The notes below the pieces were generated by a model. The model was not told the origin of the DNA. It saw only the letters and a list, made by a program, of their open reading frames with translations, and made no database searches. A program made the translations under genes and the position numbers. Of a stretch of 64,000 nucleotides of DNA, positions 47,605 through 57,717 are shown one piece after another (position 1 is the stretch's first letter; the number at the start of each line of letters is the position of its first letter). The stretch is from Aliiroseovarius marinus (GTDB lineage Bacteria > Pseudomonadota > Alphaproteobacteria > Rhodobacterales > Rhodobacteraceae): contig NZ_SAIT01000003.1 in NCBI RefSeq assembly GCF_004360145.1, positions 1 through 64,000 on the forward strand, given 5' to 3'.

Positions 47605-47862
47605 TCACAAATACCGGGTGATCGCTTTCAATTCCGCCACCGCAGCCGAGGTCTCGTCCCCCAAGCAATGATCCAGATGGTCATGGATCAATGCCTGTTT
47701 CGCGTTGCGAATGGCGCTCTCAACCGCTTGTAATTGCTGGGCAAGTTCGACGCAGGGGCGGCCTTGGTCGATCATCTCGATCACCGAGCGCAGATGTCCA
47801 TCTGCGCGTTTCAAGCGGGCCGAGATTTTCGGGTGGCTGGCGTGGGTATGTGCGTGTTCCAT
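47605..47862 (-). CDS. CsoR/RcnR-family metal-sensing repressor, InrS-like
   Basis: The 85-residue protein is of the all-helical DUF156 family. The helix pattern ISARLKRADGHLRSVIEMI and the ligand set C37, H62 and C66 (RPCVELAQQL and HDHLDHC) give the Cys-His-Cys fingerprint shared by CsoR (copper) and InrS (nickel). An N-terminal His run (MEHAHTHASH) favours nickel or cobalt. The start ATG 47862 was chosen because the longer frame (to 48048) runs through the G-tract palindrome and lacks family similarity. It precedes the exporter gene. Confidence 0.9.
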   Translation of the reverse strand: MEHAHTHASHPKISARLKRADGHLRSVIEMIDQGRPCVELAQQLQAVESAIRNAKQALIHDHLDHCLGDETSAAVAELKAITRYL

Positions 47863-47872
47863 ACCAACATCG

Positions 47873-47892
47873 TATCCCCCCGGGGGGGATGA
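47873..47892. promoter_or_regulatory. Predicted operator of the CsoR/InrS-like repressor
   Basis: TATCCCCCCGGGGGGGATGA begins 10 bp upstream of the repressor start. ATCCCCCC/GGGGGGAT forms an almost perfect palindrome of C- and G-tracts. CsoR/RcnR-family repressors bind G-tract sites flanked by AT-rich ends, so autoregulation of the operon is predicted. The EamA gene starts 83 bp away on the other side. Confidence 0.7.
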
Positions 47893-47974
47893 GGCAAGGG
47901 CACGTGTCGCGCCGCGATCCCGCACGCGCGATGGTTTCCCTTTCCACCGCCGATCCAAGCGCGTATGCGAGGGT

Positions 47975-48892
47975 ATGACCCAAAATCGCGGCATAGCCCT
48001 TAAGCTCGGATCGGTAGCGTTCTTCATGTCCATGCAGGCCATGATCAAGGCCGCATCTGGTCACATTCCGCCCGGCGAGATCGTCTTTTTTCGCTCGGTC
48101 TTTGCCTTGCCGGTGATCGCCGCGTGGCTGGCATACGAAGGGCGCTTGCATTCAGCGCTGCGCACTCAGCAGTTGTGGGGCCATGTCAGCCGGGGCACGG
48201 TGGGCGTGATGGCGATGGGGCTGAACTTTACCGCTGTGGCCTATCTGTCGCTGCCGGACATTACAGCGATCCTTTATGCGTCGCCGATCATTACTGTGAT
48301 CTTGGCGGCGATCGTGTTGGGCGAGCAGGTGCGCGCGGTGCGGATCGGGGCGGTGCTGGCAGGTCTGTTCGGCGTGCTGATCGTCATGTGGCCGCAGCTT
48401 CAGGGCTGGGGCGCGGGAGATGACCTGCGGGCCTTTGGGGCGATGCTGGCCTTAACCGCGGCCTGTTTCATTGCGGTCGCCAAGATCCTTGTGCGTAAGC
48501 TAGTGGGGGTGGACCCGCCCTCGACCGTGGTGATCTACGCCTCGTTCACGGCGATTGTTCTGTCGTTGCTGACCTTGCCCTTCGGCTGGGTCTGGCCCAC
48601 CGGGCCGGAATTTGCGCTGCTTTTGGCGGCGGGGCTGGCCGGAGGTGTCGGGCAGCTGATGCTGACCACCGCCTATACCCATGCCGAGGCCTCGACGATT
48701 GCGCCGTTCGACTATTCCTCGATGATCTTTGCGCTGGCCTTCGGCTATCTCATCTTCGGAGATCTGCCGACCGCGCAAACCCTGCTCGGGGCGGGGATCG
48801 TCATTTCCGCCGGGTTGGTGATCATCTGGCGCGAGGCGCGTTTGGGCAAGGACCGTGCAAAATCCCGCGCGGCCCAGCCACCAAGCGGGTGA
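47975..48892 (+). CDS. EamA/DMT-superfamily transporter
   Basis: The 305-residue protein has ten predicted membrane spans in two EamA halves (each about 5), e.g. PPGEIVFFRSVFALPVIAAW and PFDYSSMIFALAFGYLIFGD. Members export metabolites such as amino acids or purines; the substrate is unknown. The ATG at 47975 has GAGGGT immediately before it; the upstream open frame overlaps the metal regulator and is rejected. It is divergent from the regulator-exporter pair and may share the intergenic control region. Confidence 0.85.
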   Translation: MTQNRGIALKLGSVAFFMSMQAMIKAASGHIPPGEIVFFRSVFALPVIAAWLAYEGRLHSALRTQQLWGHVSRGTVGVMAMGLNFTAVAYLSLPDITAILYASPIITVILAAIVLGEQVRAVRIGAVLAGLFGVLIVMWPQLQGWGAGDDLRAFGAMLALTAACFIAVAKILVRKLVGVDPPSTVVIYASFTAIVLSLLTLPFGWVWPTGPEFALLLAAGLAGGVGQLMLTTAYTHAEASTIAPFDYSSMIFALAFGYLIFGDLPTAQTLLGAGIVISAGLVIIWREARLGKDRAKSRAAQPPSG

Positions 48893-49075
48893 TTGCCGAT
48901 GGGCTGTTCTGCCTGCGGAAAATCACTGGAATTATTGGCGAAACTGACCTACTCTTGCCGCAAGACCTCGCACAAGACGGGGCCACAGGCAAAGGCACAG
49001 ACTTCGGCACCAATAACCCGCAAAGGGACGGGCCGGATATAACGAGCGGTACAGGTAAATTGCAGGCGGTAGTTC

Positions 49076-50245
49076 ATGACTGAAATGGTGTATGGCGCGG
49101 TCCCCGCACAAAGCGGCGACCCCATTCTTCCCCGTTGGTGGCGCACGATCGACAAGTGGTCGGTCTCGTGCATTTTGATCCTTTTCGGCATCGGCATTCT
49201 TCTTGGGTTGGCGGCTTCGCCCCCCTTGGCCGAGCGCAACGGGCTGGGCTATTTCCACTATGTCGAACGCCAGCTGATCTTCGGCATGGCCGCCCTGATC
49301 ACCATGTTCGTCTTCACACTAATGACCCCGAAAATGGTGCGCCGTCTGGGCGTGCTTGGGTTCATCGTGGCGATGGTCGCGGTGATGCTGCTGCCGGTTC
49401 TGGGCACGGATTTCGGCAAAGGGGCAACACGCTGGTATTCGCTGGGCTTTGCCTCGGTCCAGCCGTCTGAATTTCTGAAGCCGGGCTTCGTGGTTGTCGC
49501 CGCATGGCTGATGGCCGCCAGCCAAGAGATCAACGGCCCACCCGGACGTGCGATGTCTGCCGGGCTGGTCACGGTGATTGTACTGTTTCTGGCGATGCAG
49601 CCGGACTTTGGCCAGTCGGCGCTGATCCTGTTTGGCTGGGGTGTGATGTATTTTCTGGCGGGTGCGCCCATTATGCTTCTGGTCGGTGCAGCCGGTCTGG
49701 TCGTTCTGGGCGGCACATTCGCCTATCACAACTCGCAACACTTCGCGCGCCGTATCGACGGCTTCCTGAACCCCGAGGTCGATCCGACCACCCAGTTGGG
49801 CTATGCCACCAACGCCATCCGCGAGGGCGGTTTCTTTGGTGTTGGCGTAGGCGAAGGGCAGGTGAAGTGGTCGCTACCTGACGCGCACACCGATTTCATC
49901 ATCGCCGTCGCGGCCGAGGAATATGGGCTGCTACTGGTCCTGATCATCATCGCGCTTTACGCAACCATCGTGGTTCGCAGCTTCCTGCGTCTGATCCGTG
50001 AACGGAACACCTTCATCCGTCTGGCGGGCTCGGGCCTTGCGGCCATGTTCGGCGTGCAGGCGCTGATCAACATGGGCGTCGCGGTACGTCTTCTGCCTGC
50101 GAAAGGCATGACCTTGCCATTTGTCAGCTATGGCGGCTCGTCATTGATCGCCGGGGGTATTGCACTTGGCATGCTTTTGGCCTTTACCCGCACGCGGCCG
50201 CAGGGCCGGATGCAGGACGTATTTGCAAACAGGCAGGGCAGATGA
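49076..50245 (+). CDS. ftsW: Division SEDS protein FtsW
   Basis: FtsW (389 residues) is the septal glycosyltransferase of the SEDS family, with about ten membrane spans. Characteristic are [42 protein letters not shown] and [15 protein letters not shown]. It works with the septal PBP in the divisome. The stop overlaps the murG start by 4 nt (ATGA). The 183-bp gap upstream may contain the promoter of this dcw segment, but I could not locate one with confidence. Confidence 0.95.
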   Translation: MTEMVYGAVPAQSGDPILPRWWRTIDKWSVSCILILFGIGILLGLAASPPLAERNGLGYFHYVERQLIFGMAALITMFVFTLMTPKMVRRLGVLGFIVAMVAVMLLPVLGTDFGKGATRWYSLGFASVQPSEFLKPGFVVVAAWLMAASQEINGPPGRAMSAGLVTVIVLFLAMQPDFGQSALILFGWGVMYFLAGAPIMLLVGAAGLVVLGGTFAYHNSQHFARRIDGFLNPEVDPTTQLGYATNAIREGGFFGVGVGEGQVKWSLPDAHTDFIIAVAAEEYGLLLVLIIIALYATIVVRSFLRLIRERNTFIRLAGSGLAAMFGVQALINMGVAVRLLPAKGMTLPFVSYGGSSLIAGGIALGMLLAFTRTRPQGRMQDVFANRQGR

Positions 50246-51339
50246 CAACAGACCAACCGCTTCTTGTGATCGCTGCCGGAGGCACCGGCGGCCACATGTT
50301 TCCCGCGCAAGCGCTGGCAGAAGCAATGCTGCGCAAAGGCTGGCGGGTGAAGCTGTCGACCGACGCACGCGGCGCGCGTTATACGGGCGGCTTTCCTCAT
50401 GTGGTCGAGATCGAGCAAGTCTCGTCCGCCACCTTCCAGCGTGGCGGCATCGTGGCGAAGGCCGTTGTGCCGTTCCGCATCGGGGCAGGCGTGTTGGGTG
50501 CTGTCATGAAGATGCGCCGTGACCGTCCGAAAGCCGTTGTTGGCTTTGGTGGCTATCCGACCATTCCTGCCTTGGGGGCTGCGAAGCTTCTGAACCTGCC
50601 GCGTATGATCCACGAACAGAACGGCGTGCTTGGCCGGGTAAATACGATCTTCTCAACCCGCGTGAACCGCGTGGCCTGTGGCACATGGCCGACCGATCTA
50701 CCGGACGGTGTCGAGGGCGTCTATACTGGCAACCCCGTCCGCGGAGCCGTCATGGCGCGTCAGGGCGCGGGCTATATCGCGCCCGGCGACTATCCCATGT
50801 CGATCCTTGTCATCGGTGGCTCGCAAGGCGCACGTGCGCTGTCCGATCATGTGCCTGCCGCGCTGGCCAGCCTGCCGGAGCATCTGCGCCGCCATATCTC
50901 GGTCAGCCATCAGGCGCGCGAGGAAGACATGGAGCGGGTGAGCGCGTTCTACGCAGACCACGGCATCCGCGCCGATGTGCAAAGCTTTTTCAACGATATT
51001 CCGCGTCGTATGTCCGAAGCCCAGCTTGTGATCAGCCGGGCCGGGGCCTCGTCCGTCGCGGATATCTCGGTCATTGGTCGCCCGTCGATCCTGATCCCGC
51101 TGCCCACTGCGACGGATGATCACCAAACCGCCAACGCGCGCGGATTGGTGGATGCAGGCGCCGCGATCTTGCTGCCCGAAAGCATGCTGACGCCGGACAG
51201 CCTGGCGGAACAGGTCGCGCTGGTGCTCGAGAACTCGGAAGGGGCCGAACAGATGGCCCGTGCCGCGCTGGCCCATGGCCGCCCCGACGCAACGGACGCG
51301 CTGGTCGCGCTGGTCGAAGAATTGGCCGCGCAGGCCTGA
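50242..51339 (+). CDS. murG: UDP-GlcNAc:lipid I glycosyltransferase MurG
   Basis: MurG (365 residues) makes lipid II by adding GlcNAc to lipid I at the inner face of the membrane. Motifs are [20 protein letters not shown] at the N-terminus, [29 protein letters not shown] and [12 protein letters not shown], plus [12 protein letters not shown] for the donor site. It overlaps ftsW by 4 nt. Confidence 0.97.
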   Translation: MTTDQPLLVIAAGGTGGHMFPAQALAEAMLRKGWRVKLSTDARGARYTGGFPHVVEIEQVSSATFQRGGIVAKAVVPFRIGAGVLGAVMKMRRDRPKAVVGFGGYPTIPALGAAKLLNLPRMIHEQNGVLGRVNTIFSTRVNRVACGTWPTDLPDGVEGVYTGNPVRGAVMARQGAGYIAPGDYPMSILVIGGSQGARALSDHVPAALASLPEHLRRHISVSHQAREEDMERVSAFYADHGIRADVQSFFNDIPRRMSEAQLVISRAGASSVADISVIGRPSILIPLPTATDDHQTANARGLVDAGAAILLPESMLTPDSLAEQVALVLENSEGAEQMARAALAHGRPDATDALVALVEELAAQA

Positions 51340-51363
51340 GAACTACACCTGAAGGATACATAG

Positions 51364-52761
51364 ATGAACGCAGCAGCCACCAAGCTTCCCACCGAAATGG
51401 GCAAGATCCACTTTGTGGGCATTGGCGGGATCGGCATGTCCGGCATCGCCGAAGTGCTGCTGAACCATGGCTATCAGGTGCAGGGCTCGGACCTGAAAGA
51501 GACCAAGATCACCGACCGCCTGAAGGGGCTCGGGGCCGAGATCTTCATCGGTCAGCGCGCCGAAAACCTTGAGAATGCCGAAGTGGTTGTCATTTCGTCG
51601 GCCATCAAACCGGGCAACCCGGAGCTGGACACCGCCCGCGCCCGTGGACTTCCCGTTGTGCGCCGGGCCGAGATGCTGGCCGAACTGATGCGCCTGAAAT
51701 CGAACATCGCCGTTGCGGGCACGCATGGCAAAACCACCACCACAACCATGGTGGCCGAGCTGCTGGTACATGGCCATATCGACCCGACCGTGATCAATGG
51801 CGGTATCATCCATGCCTATGGATCCAACGCGCGGATGGGGCAGGGCGAATGGATGGTGGTCGAGGCGGATGAAAGCGACGGCACCTTCAACCGTCTGCCC
51901 GCCACGATTGCCATCGTGACCAACATTGACCCAGAGCATATGGAGCACTGGGGCGACTTTGACACGCTGCGCCAAGGCTTCCTCGATTTCGTCTCGAATA
52001 TCCCGTTCTACGGGCTGGCCGTCTGCTGCACCGACCACCCCGAAGTGCAGGCGCTGGTCGGCAAAGTCACCGACCGCCGCGTTGTGACCTATGGTTTCAA
52101 CGCGCAGGCCGACGTGCGCGCCGTGAACCTGACCTATAAGGCAGGCGTTGCCCATTTCGACATCGAGCTGAACCACGAAGGCACCAAGATCGAAGGCTGC
52201 ACCCTGCCGATGCCGGGGGATCACAACGTCTCGAACGCGCTGTCTGCGGTGGCGGTCTCGCGTCATCTGGGCATGAAACGTGACGAAATTCGCGCGGCGC
52301 TGGCCAGCTTTGGCGGTGTAAACCGTCGCTTCACCAAAGTGGGCGAGGTGAACGGCGTCACCATCATCGACGATTACGGCCACCACCCGGTGGAAATCGC
52401 CGCGGTCCTGAAAGCCGCCCGACAGGCGACCGAGGGCCGCGTGATCGCCGTCCACCAACCCCACCGCTACACCCGTCTGCATGACCTGTTCGAGGAATTC
52501 TGCGCCTGCTTCAACGAAGCAGACGTCGTTGGCATTGCCGAGGTCTTCGCCGCCGGGGAAGACCCGATCGAGGGCGCCTCGCGCGATGATCTGGTCGCAG
52601 GTCTTGTCCGCCACGGCCACCGTCACGCGATGGCAGTCGAAAGCGAAGACGCCTTGACGGCTCTGGTGAAAGAGCATGCCCAACCGGGCGACATGGTGGT
52701 CTGTCTTGGGGCTGGTACGATCAGCGCATGGGCGAACAACTTGCCGGCGCGCTTGGGGTAA
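51364..52761 (+). CDS. murC: UDP-N-acetylmuramate--L-alanine ligase
   Basis: MurC (465 residues) attaches the first L-Ala of the stem peptide. The N-terminal Rossmann signature is [18 protein letters not shown], the P-loop is [18 protein letters not shown], and the cofactor region has [11 protein letters not shown] and [12 protein letters not shown]-like [19 protein letters not shown] precedes the ATG. The next gene starts 9 bp after the stop. Confidence 0.97.
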   Translation: MNAAATKLPTEMGKIHFVGIGGIGMSGIAEVLLNHGYQVQGSDLKETKITDRLKGLGAEIFIGQRAENLENAEVVVISSAIKPGNPELDTARARGLPVVRRAEMLAELMRLKSNIAVAGTHGKTTTTTMVAELLVHGHIDPTVINGGIIHAYGSNARMGQGEWMVVEADESDGTFNRLPATIAIVTNIDPEHMEHWGDFDTLRQGFLDFVSNIPFYGLAVCCTDHPEVQALVGKVTDRRVVTYGFNAQADVRAVNLTYKAGVAHFDIELNHEGTKIEGCTLPMPGDHNVSNALSAVAVSRHLGMKRDEIRAALASFGGVNRRFTKVGEVNGVTIIDDYGHHPVEIAAVLKAARQATEGRVIAVHQPHRYTRLHDLFEEFCACFNEADVVGIAEVFAAGEDPIEGASRDDLVAGLVRHGHRHAMAVESEDALTALVKEHAQPGDMVVCLGAGTISAWANNLPARLG

Positions 52762-52770
52762 GCGGGAACT

Positions 52771-53088
52771 ATGCTGGCGGTCTACAAGATCCTCGTTTGG
52801 CCGCTGATTCTCGCCCCGTGGGCTGCGATTCCACTCTGCGGATTTCTTGCGTGGCGGGGGCGCTATGTCTGGGCCCTGTTGGTCGCAGTTGTCTTGTGCA
52901 TTGGGCTATGGTTCGCGCACTACTCCCTTGTTTTCTATCTGGAAGGGGGGCGGATTGATGCAGGCCCGGCCTTCGTCCTCCACCTTGTATTGGACTATGC
53001 GTTTCGCGCCTTTGGAATCTGTGTCGTTGTGGTTTCTCTGATCTGGCTTTGGCGCATTCTGGGGCGTAACATGCGATCTCAACAATAG
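52771..53088 (+). CDS. Small membrane protein of unknown function
   Basis: The 105-residue protein has three predicted membrane spans (IPLCGFLAWRGRYVWALLV, a VVLCIGLWFAHYSLVFYL stretch and FGICVVVVSLIWLWRIL) and a positively charged end (GRNMRSQQ). I do not recognise a family. It is 9 bp after murC and 10 bp before the permease gene, so it is co-transcribed in the dcw cluster. A role in precursor transport or regulation is only a guess. Confidence 0.65.
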   Translation: MLAVYKILVWPLILAPWAAIPLCGFLAWRGRYVWALLVAVVLCIGLWFAHYSLVFYLEGGRIDAGPAFVLHLVLDYAFRAFGICVVVVSLIWLWRILGRNMRSQQ

Positions 53089-53098
53089 GCAGGCAGAT

Positions 53099-54292
53099 AT
53101 GGCAGCCCCACTAAAGCGAAACCTCGGACTTGGTCTTCTGACCATGTATGGCGTCGGCGTCATGGTCGGGGCGGGGATCTATGTGTTGGTGGGCGCTGTT
53201 GCCGCCGAGGCTGGGGTCTGGGCGCCGTTGGCCTTTCTTCTTGCGGGTTTGATCGCGGCTCCGTCAGCGCTCAGCTATGCGGAACTCAGCTCGCGTATTC
53301 CCGAAGCCTCGGGCGAGGCGGCCTATGTCGAGAAAGGCCTGAACAGCCACCTTCTAGCGATGTTGATCGGCTTGGCGATTGTGCTGGCGGGCACGGTGTC
53401 TGCGGCTGCGGTGTTGCGCGGCGGCGTTGGCTATTTGACCGCCTTGGTCGACATCCCAAGCGCATGGGCCATCATTGGCATCGGCGTTGCCCTGACTCTC
53501 GTCGCGCTTGTGGGCGTGTTGGAGAGCCTGTCTTTAGCCGCGATCTTCACGGTGATCGAAGTGCTGGGCCTGATTGCGGTGGTCTATGCCGGGTTCACCG
53601 CGCCGCCCGTTGCCGTGCTGACTGACCTGCCCGAGATCTATTGGCCCGGTGTCGCAGGTGCCGCCGCTTTGGCCTTCTTCGCCTTCATTGGGTTCGAGGA
53701 CATGGTGAATATGGCGGAAGAGGCCAAAGACCCCACGCGCACCGTCCCCCGCGCCATTCTGATTGCCTTGGTCATCACGACCTTGCTCTATGCGCTGGTG
53801 TCCTACGCGGCTGTCCGTGCGGTCCCGGTGGATGCACTGGCAAGCTCGGGTCGGCCCTTGGTGCTGGTCTGGGAAAGCAGTTTTGCGGCCTCTCCTGCCG
53901 TGCTTGGCGGCATCGCCGTGATCGCCGCGCTGAACGGTGTGCTCGCGCAGATCGTCATGGCCGCGCGCGTGTTGTTCGGCCTCGGGCGGCGCGAAAAGCT
54001 GTTGTCATTCTTCTATCGCGCCCATCCCCGGTTCGGCACGCCCGCCTTGGCGACGGTGCTGCTGGGGGCAGGGGTGATCGGGGCCGCCTTGGCCTTGCCG
54101 GTGTCCGAGCTGGCGAATGTCACCTCGACCGTGTTGTTGATCGTGTTCGCCGTGGTGAACATCGCGCTGATTGCTTTGAAGCGCAAAAAGCCCGACGCGC
54201 CGTTCCGTACAGCCGTCTGGGTGCCGTGGCTGGGCCTGATCGGTGCCGTAGCGGCGCTGGCCGCGTCCTTCCTGACCGGAGCCACGCATTGA
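53099..54292 (+). CDS. APC-superfamily amino acid permease
   Basis: The 397-residue permease has about twelve membrane spans (GLLTMYGVGVMVGAGIYVLVG at the N-terminus), with the unwound first-helix motif GAGIY and AFFAFIGFEDMVNMAEE, as in amino acid/polyamine/cation transporters. The substrate is unknown. It is unusual to find a permease between murC and murB. Its stop overlaps the start of a DUF2484 gene by 4 nt (TTGA), linking their translation. Confidence 0.87.
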   Translation: MAAPLKRNLGLGLLTMYGVGVMVGAGIYVLVGAVAAEAGVWAPLAFLLAGLIAAPSALSYAELSSRIPEASGEAAYVEKGLNSHLLAMLIGLAIVLAGTVSAAAVLRGGVGYLTALVDIPSAWAIIGIGVALTLVALVGVLESLSLAAIFTVIEVLGLIAVVYAGFTAPPVAVLTDLPEIYWPGVAGAAALAFFAFIGFEDMVNMAEEAKDPTRTVPRAILIALVITTLLYALVSYAAVRAVPVDALASSGRPLVLVWESSFAASPAVLGGIAVIAALNGVLAQIVMAARVLFGLGRREKLLSFFYRAHPRFGTPALATVLLGAGVIGAALALPVSELANVTSTVLLIVFAVVNIALIALKRKKPDAPFRTAVWVPWLGLIGAVAALAASFLTGATH

Positions 54293-54528
54293 GCCCGTCT
54301 TTGATCGCAGGCGCGCTTTGGGCCATTTCCGCGACGATTGTCGCGCTGTTGCCGATGCGGAGGCAGTTCCCGCCGGGGGTCATCCTGCTGATTGCGGCGC
54401 CGTTTCTGGTTCTCTGGATTGGGGCCACCCATGGCTGGATCTGGGCAGTCCTCGGGCTGGCAGCTTTCCTGTCGATGTTTCGCCGCCCACTGTGGTTCTT
54501 CGCCCGAAAATGGACAGGACGCCTATGA
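54289..54528 (+). CDS. DUF2484-family small membrane protein (first copy)
   Basis: This 79-residue protein starts at TTG 54289 and overlaps the permease stop by 4 nt, ending with a 4-nt overlap (ATGA) into a second copy. It has two or three hydrophobic segments (AGALWAISATIVALL and GVILLIAAPFLVLWIGATHG) and a basic C-terminus. DUF2484 proteins occur in Rhodobacterales, often near murC and murB, and have no known function. The start codon TTG is chosen because it is the only option giving full family length. Confidence 0.72.
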   Translation: MSPSLIAGALWAISATIVALLPMRRQFPPGVILLIAAPFLVLWIGATHGWIWAVLGLAAFLSMFRRPLWFFARKWTGRL

Positions 54529-54764
54529 CGCTGTCGCTGATCCTCGCCTGCCTGTGGGCGGTTGTGGCGCAAGTAATTGCGCTGACACCGTCAAGGGATC
54601 ACCATTGGCGGGTGGCTTACGTCTTGATCGCCGTGGGCATTCCGCTATTGGGGTACGTGATATACGAGAACGGCCCGTGGGTGGGGCTTGTGGTCTTGCT
54701 GGGCGCGATGTCGATCCTGCGCTGGCCAGTGATCTACCTGACCCGCTGGCTGCGAAAGAGGTGA
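54525..54764 (+). CDS. DUF2484-family small membrane protein (second copy)
   Basis: This 79-residue paralogue shares the LWA.......L.P.R layout with the first copy (LACLWAVVAQVIALTPSRD), followed by hydrophobic segments and a basic C-terminus (TRWLRKR). It overlaps the first copy by 4 nt and precedes murB by 3 bp, whose AGAGG ribosome-binding site straddles its end. The tandem copies suggest a duplicated membrane subunit, possibly a pair. Confidence 0.75.
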   Translation: MTLSLILACLWAVVAQVIALTPSRDHHWRVAYVLIAVGIPLLGYVIYENGPWVGLVVLLGAMSILRWPVIYLTRWLRKR

Positions 54765-54767
54765 GAC

Positions 54768-55700
54768 ATGGCCCGTCCTGATGAAATCGAAATTCGCGGC
54801 AGCTTGATGGCCGGCAGAGAGCTCGCCGGGCTGACATGGCTGCGCGTGGGTGGTCCTGCCGACTGGCTGTTCATGCCCGCAGACGAGGATGATCTGGCAC
54901 ATTTCCTGTCTGAACTGGACGCGGAGATCCCGGTCTTTCCGATGGGGGTCGGGTCGAACCTGATCGTGCGGGATGGCGGCATCCGGGGCGTGGTGATCCG
55001 TATGGGGCGTGGCTTCAACGGGGTCGAAATCGACGGCCAGACGGTGACGGCGGGTGTGGCCGCTCTGGACGCGCAAGTCGCCAAGAAAGCGGCTGCCGAG
55101 GGCGTGGACCTGACCTTCTTGCGCACGATTCCGGGGGCAATTGGCGGCGCGGTGCGCATGAATGCCGGCTGCTATGGCTCTTATATCGCTGACGTTTTTC
55201 AATCTGCAACCGCCATCACACGGGACGGGGAACGGGTGACGCTGACCGCCGATGACCTACAGTTCCAATATCGTCAAAGCGAGTTGCCGGACGGCTGGAT
55301 TGTGACCAAAGCTGTCCTGAAAGGCCCCAACGGCGATCCCGACGAACTTGCCGCGCGGATGGAGGCCCAACTGGCCAAGCGCGACGAAACGCAGCCCACC
55401 AAGGACCGCACAGCCGGGTCCACCTTTCGCAATCCTGCAGGCTTTAGCTCGACGGGACGGAACGATGACAGCCACGAGCTGAAGGCCTGGAAGGTGATCG
55501 ACGAGGCCGGAATGCGTGGCGCAACGCGGGGTGGGGCGCAGATGAACCAGATGCACTCGAATTTCCTGACCAACACGGGCGACGCCACCGCTGCCGACCT
55601 TGAAGGACTGGGTGAAGAGGTCAGAAAAAAGGTTTACGAACACAGTGGCATAGAGCTACAATGGGAAATCAAGCGCGTAGGCGAACCGGCGGCAGAATAA
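54768..55700 (+). CDS. murB: UDP-N-acetylenolpyruvoylglucosamine reductase
   Basis: MurB (310 residues) reduces the enolpyruvyl group of UDP-GlcNAc-enolpyruvate with NADPH and FAD. FAD-binding features are [24 protein letters not shown] and [18 protein letters not shown]. The C-terminal YQSSTF-like motif appears as TAGSTFRNP (Ser near the flavin). This is the type I MurB layout. It starts 3 bp after the DUF2484 pair. Confidence 0.96.
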   Translation: MARPDEIEIRGSLMAGRELAGLTWLRVGGPADWLFMPADEDDLAHFLSELDAEIPVFPMGVGSNLIVRDGGIRGVVIRMGRGFNGVEIDGQTVTAGVAALDAQVAKKAAAEGVDLTFLRTIPGAIGGAVRMNAGCYGSYIADVFQSATAITRDGERVTLTADDLQFQYRQSELPDGWIVTKAVLKGPNGDPDELAARMEAQLAKRDETQPTKDRTAGSTFRNPAGFSSTGRNDDSHELKAWKVIDEAGMRGATRGGAQMNQMHSNFLTNTGDATAADLEGLGEEVRKKVYEHSGIELQWEIKRVGEPAAE

Positions 55701-55912
55701 ACCGGGCGTAGCACGCGGAAATGACGGCCAAAAAGGCCGGAAATTGAGGGGTCGGGCAGGCCCTGAAAACCGAAAAACAGACGCAGAAAACTGCGCGATA
55801 TCTCGGTTCGGGGCGGTACGCCTCATGACAGACACCGTGGTCACACGGGATTGGCGCCGGAAACGGCAGAGCATTTTGGTCGCAGTGCGGCCGGGTACGA
55901 GGCATTACAGGC

Positions 55913-56827
55913 ATGTCGGGTTCATCCGTCAGCAAAGTTGTGGTTTTGATGGGCGGTCCATCGGCCGAGCGCGAGGTATCGCTGAGCTCGGGCGAGGAAT
56001 GCGCCAAAGCGCTGGCGGGCGAGGGCTTTGACGTCGTGAAGATCGACGCGGGCCCTGATCTGGCCGAGCGCCTGAAAGCCGAAGCGCCTGATGTTGTTTT
56101 CAACGCGCTGCATGGCCGTTGGGGCGAAGATGGCTGTGTACAGGGCCTCTTGGAGTGGCTGCAAATCCCTTACACCCATTCGGGCGTGTTGGCGTCCTCG
56201 CTCGCGATGGATAAAGAGCGCGCCAAGGACACGTTCCGCGCGGCCGGTCTTCCCGTTGTGGCCAGTGTTCTGGCCGATAAGGACGAGGTGCAGATCCGTC
56301 ACGTGATGGAGCCGCCATATGTGGTGAAGCCTTACAACGAAGGCAGCTCGGTCGGGATCTACATCGTGCAAGAGGGCGCGAATACGCCGCCGAAGCTGGC
56401 CGAGAGCATGCCCGACACGGTGATGGTGGAAACCTATGCGCCGGGGCGCGAGCTGACGACCACTGTGATGGGCGACCGCGCGCTTGGCGTGACGGATATC
56501 ATCACAGATGGCTGGTATGATTACGACGCGAAATACGCCGAGGGCGGATCGCGCCACGAAATCCCCGCCAACATCCCCGCAGACATTGAAGCTGCGTGCC
56601 TCGACTATGCTCTGCGCGCGCATGACGCTTTGGGCTGTCGCGGTGTCAGCCGCACCGATTTCCGCTGGGACGAAGCTCGCGGTCTGGACGGGCTGATCAT
56701 TCTGGAAACCAACACGCAGCCGGGCATGACGCCGACCTCTCTGGCGCCCGAACAGGGCGCGCATCAGGGGATGAGCTTCGGCCAGTTCTGCAAATGGATG
56801 GTGGAGGACGCATCGTGCAACCGATGA
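55913..56827 (+). CDS. ddl: D-alanine--D-alanine ligase
   Basis: Ddl (304 residues) makes D-Ala-D-Ala. VLMGGPSAEREVSLSSG is the N-terminal motif. The ATP-grasp core has YVVKPYNEGSSVGIYIV, and EMFT-type residues appear as DGLIILETNTQPGMTPTSLAP with GVSRTDFRW before it. It is preceded by a 212-bp gap that holds no gene I can support, the longest inside this cluster between murC and ftsA. Its stop region overlaps the start of ftsQ. Confidence 0.96.
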   Translation: MSGSSVSKVVVLMGGPSAEREVSLSSGEECAKALAGEGFDVVKIDAGPDLAERLKAEAPDVVFNALHGRWGEDGCVQGLLEWLQIPYTHSGVLASSLAMDKERAKDTFRAAGLPVVASVLADKDEVQIRHVMEPPYVVKPYNEGSSVGIYIVQEGANTPPKLAESMPDTVMVETYAPGRELTTTVMGDRALGVTDIITDGWYDYDAKYAEGGSRHEIPANIPADIEAACLDYALRAHDALGCRGVSRTDFRWDEARGLDGLIILETNTQPGMTPTSLAPEQGAHQGMSFGQFCKWMVEDASCNR

Positions 56828-57717
56828 CCGCCCCCCAACAGGACAAGACCGACACGCAGCGCCGCGACCCGGCGCCCTCGCGCCTTGCCTATAAGGCCCA
56901 TCGCCTGTGGCTGACCCCGGTCTTCCGCGCCTTTCTGCGTGTGGGCCTGCCGGTCTTTGCAATCCTGATGGCGACGGGTTGGTACCTGTCCAACCCGACC
57001 AACCGCGATGCAATCGGCGAGAAGCTGACCAATGTGAAGCGCTCGGTGCAGGAGCGGCCCGAGTTCATGGTCAAGCTGATGGCCGTTGAAGGTGCGACAC
57101 CCGTTGTCGACAGTGCGGTGCGTCAGATCCTGCCCATCGACTTCCCGATTTCCAGCTTCGATCTGGATCTGGACCGCATGCGGACCGAGATCATGAAACT
57201 GGACGTGATCGAGGATGCCGATCTGCGCATCCGTCCGGGCGGCGTGCTGGAAGTGGCGTTGACCGAACGCCAGCCGGTCATCCTGTGGCGCCATAGCGGT
57301 GTCATCGACATGCTGGACGCCAGCGGTCATCGCGTGGCAAGCCTGCTGGATCGTGCGGCGCGGTCTGATCTGCCGTTGATCACCGGGAAGGGCGCGGCCG
57401 ACGCCGTGCCCGAAGCACGCGCCATTCTGGATACCGCTGCCCCCCTGCGCGGCGAGCTGCGCGGGTTGATCCGTGTGGGCGAACGTCGCTGGGATGTCGT
57501 ATTGAAAAGCGACCAGCGTATTCAGCTGCCGTCTGACAACCCCGTGGCCGCATTGGAGCAAGTGATTGCCCTGCACCAGGCGCAAGACCTGTTTGGCCGC
57601 GACCTGAGCGTAATTGATATGAGAAATCCCCAGCGCCCCACGCTGCGTCTTGGCGCCACCGCCATGCACGAGCTGCGCCGCCTGAAAGGGGTTCAGATTG
57701 AAGAGGTTTCCCAATGA
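56815..57717 (+). CDS. ftsQ: Cell division protein FtsQ
   Basis: FtsQ (300 residues) is a bitopic divisome protein: a cytosolic N-terminal tail of about 50 residues, one membrane span (VGLPVFAILMATGWYLS), then a periplasmic POTRA domain (MAVEGATP through IRPGGVLEVALTER) and a beta domain. It bridges early and late divisome parts. The GTG at 56815 has GGAGGA at 7-nt spacing; the ATG at 56824 overlaps the ddl stop (ATGA) and is an alternative. ftsA overlaps its end by 4 nt. Confidence 0.92.
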   Translation: MQPMTAPQQDKTDTQRRDPAPSRLAYKAHRLWLTPVFRAFLRVGLPVFAILMATGWYLSNPTNRDAIGEKLTNVKRSVQERPEFMVKLMAVEGATPVVDSAVRQILPIDFPISSFDLDLDRMRTEIMKLDVIEDADLRIRPGGVLEVALTERQPVILWRHSGVIDMLDASGHRVASLLDRAARSDLPLITGKGAADAVPEARAILDTAAPLRGELRGLIRVGERRWDVVLKSDQRIQLPSDNPVAALEQVIALHQAQDLFGRDLSVIDMRNPQRPTLRLGATAMHELRRLKGVQIEEVSQ

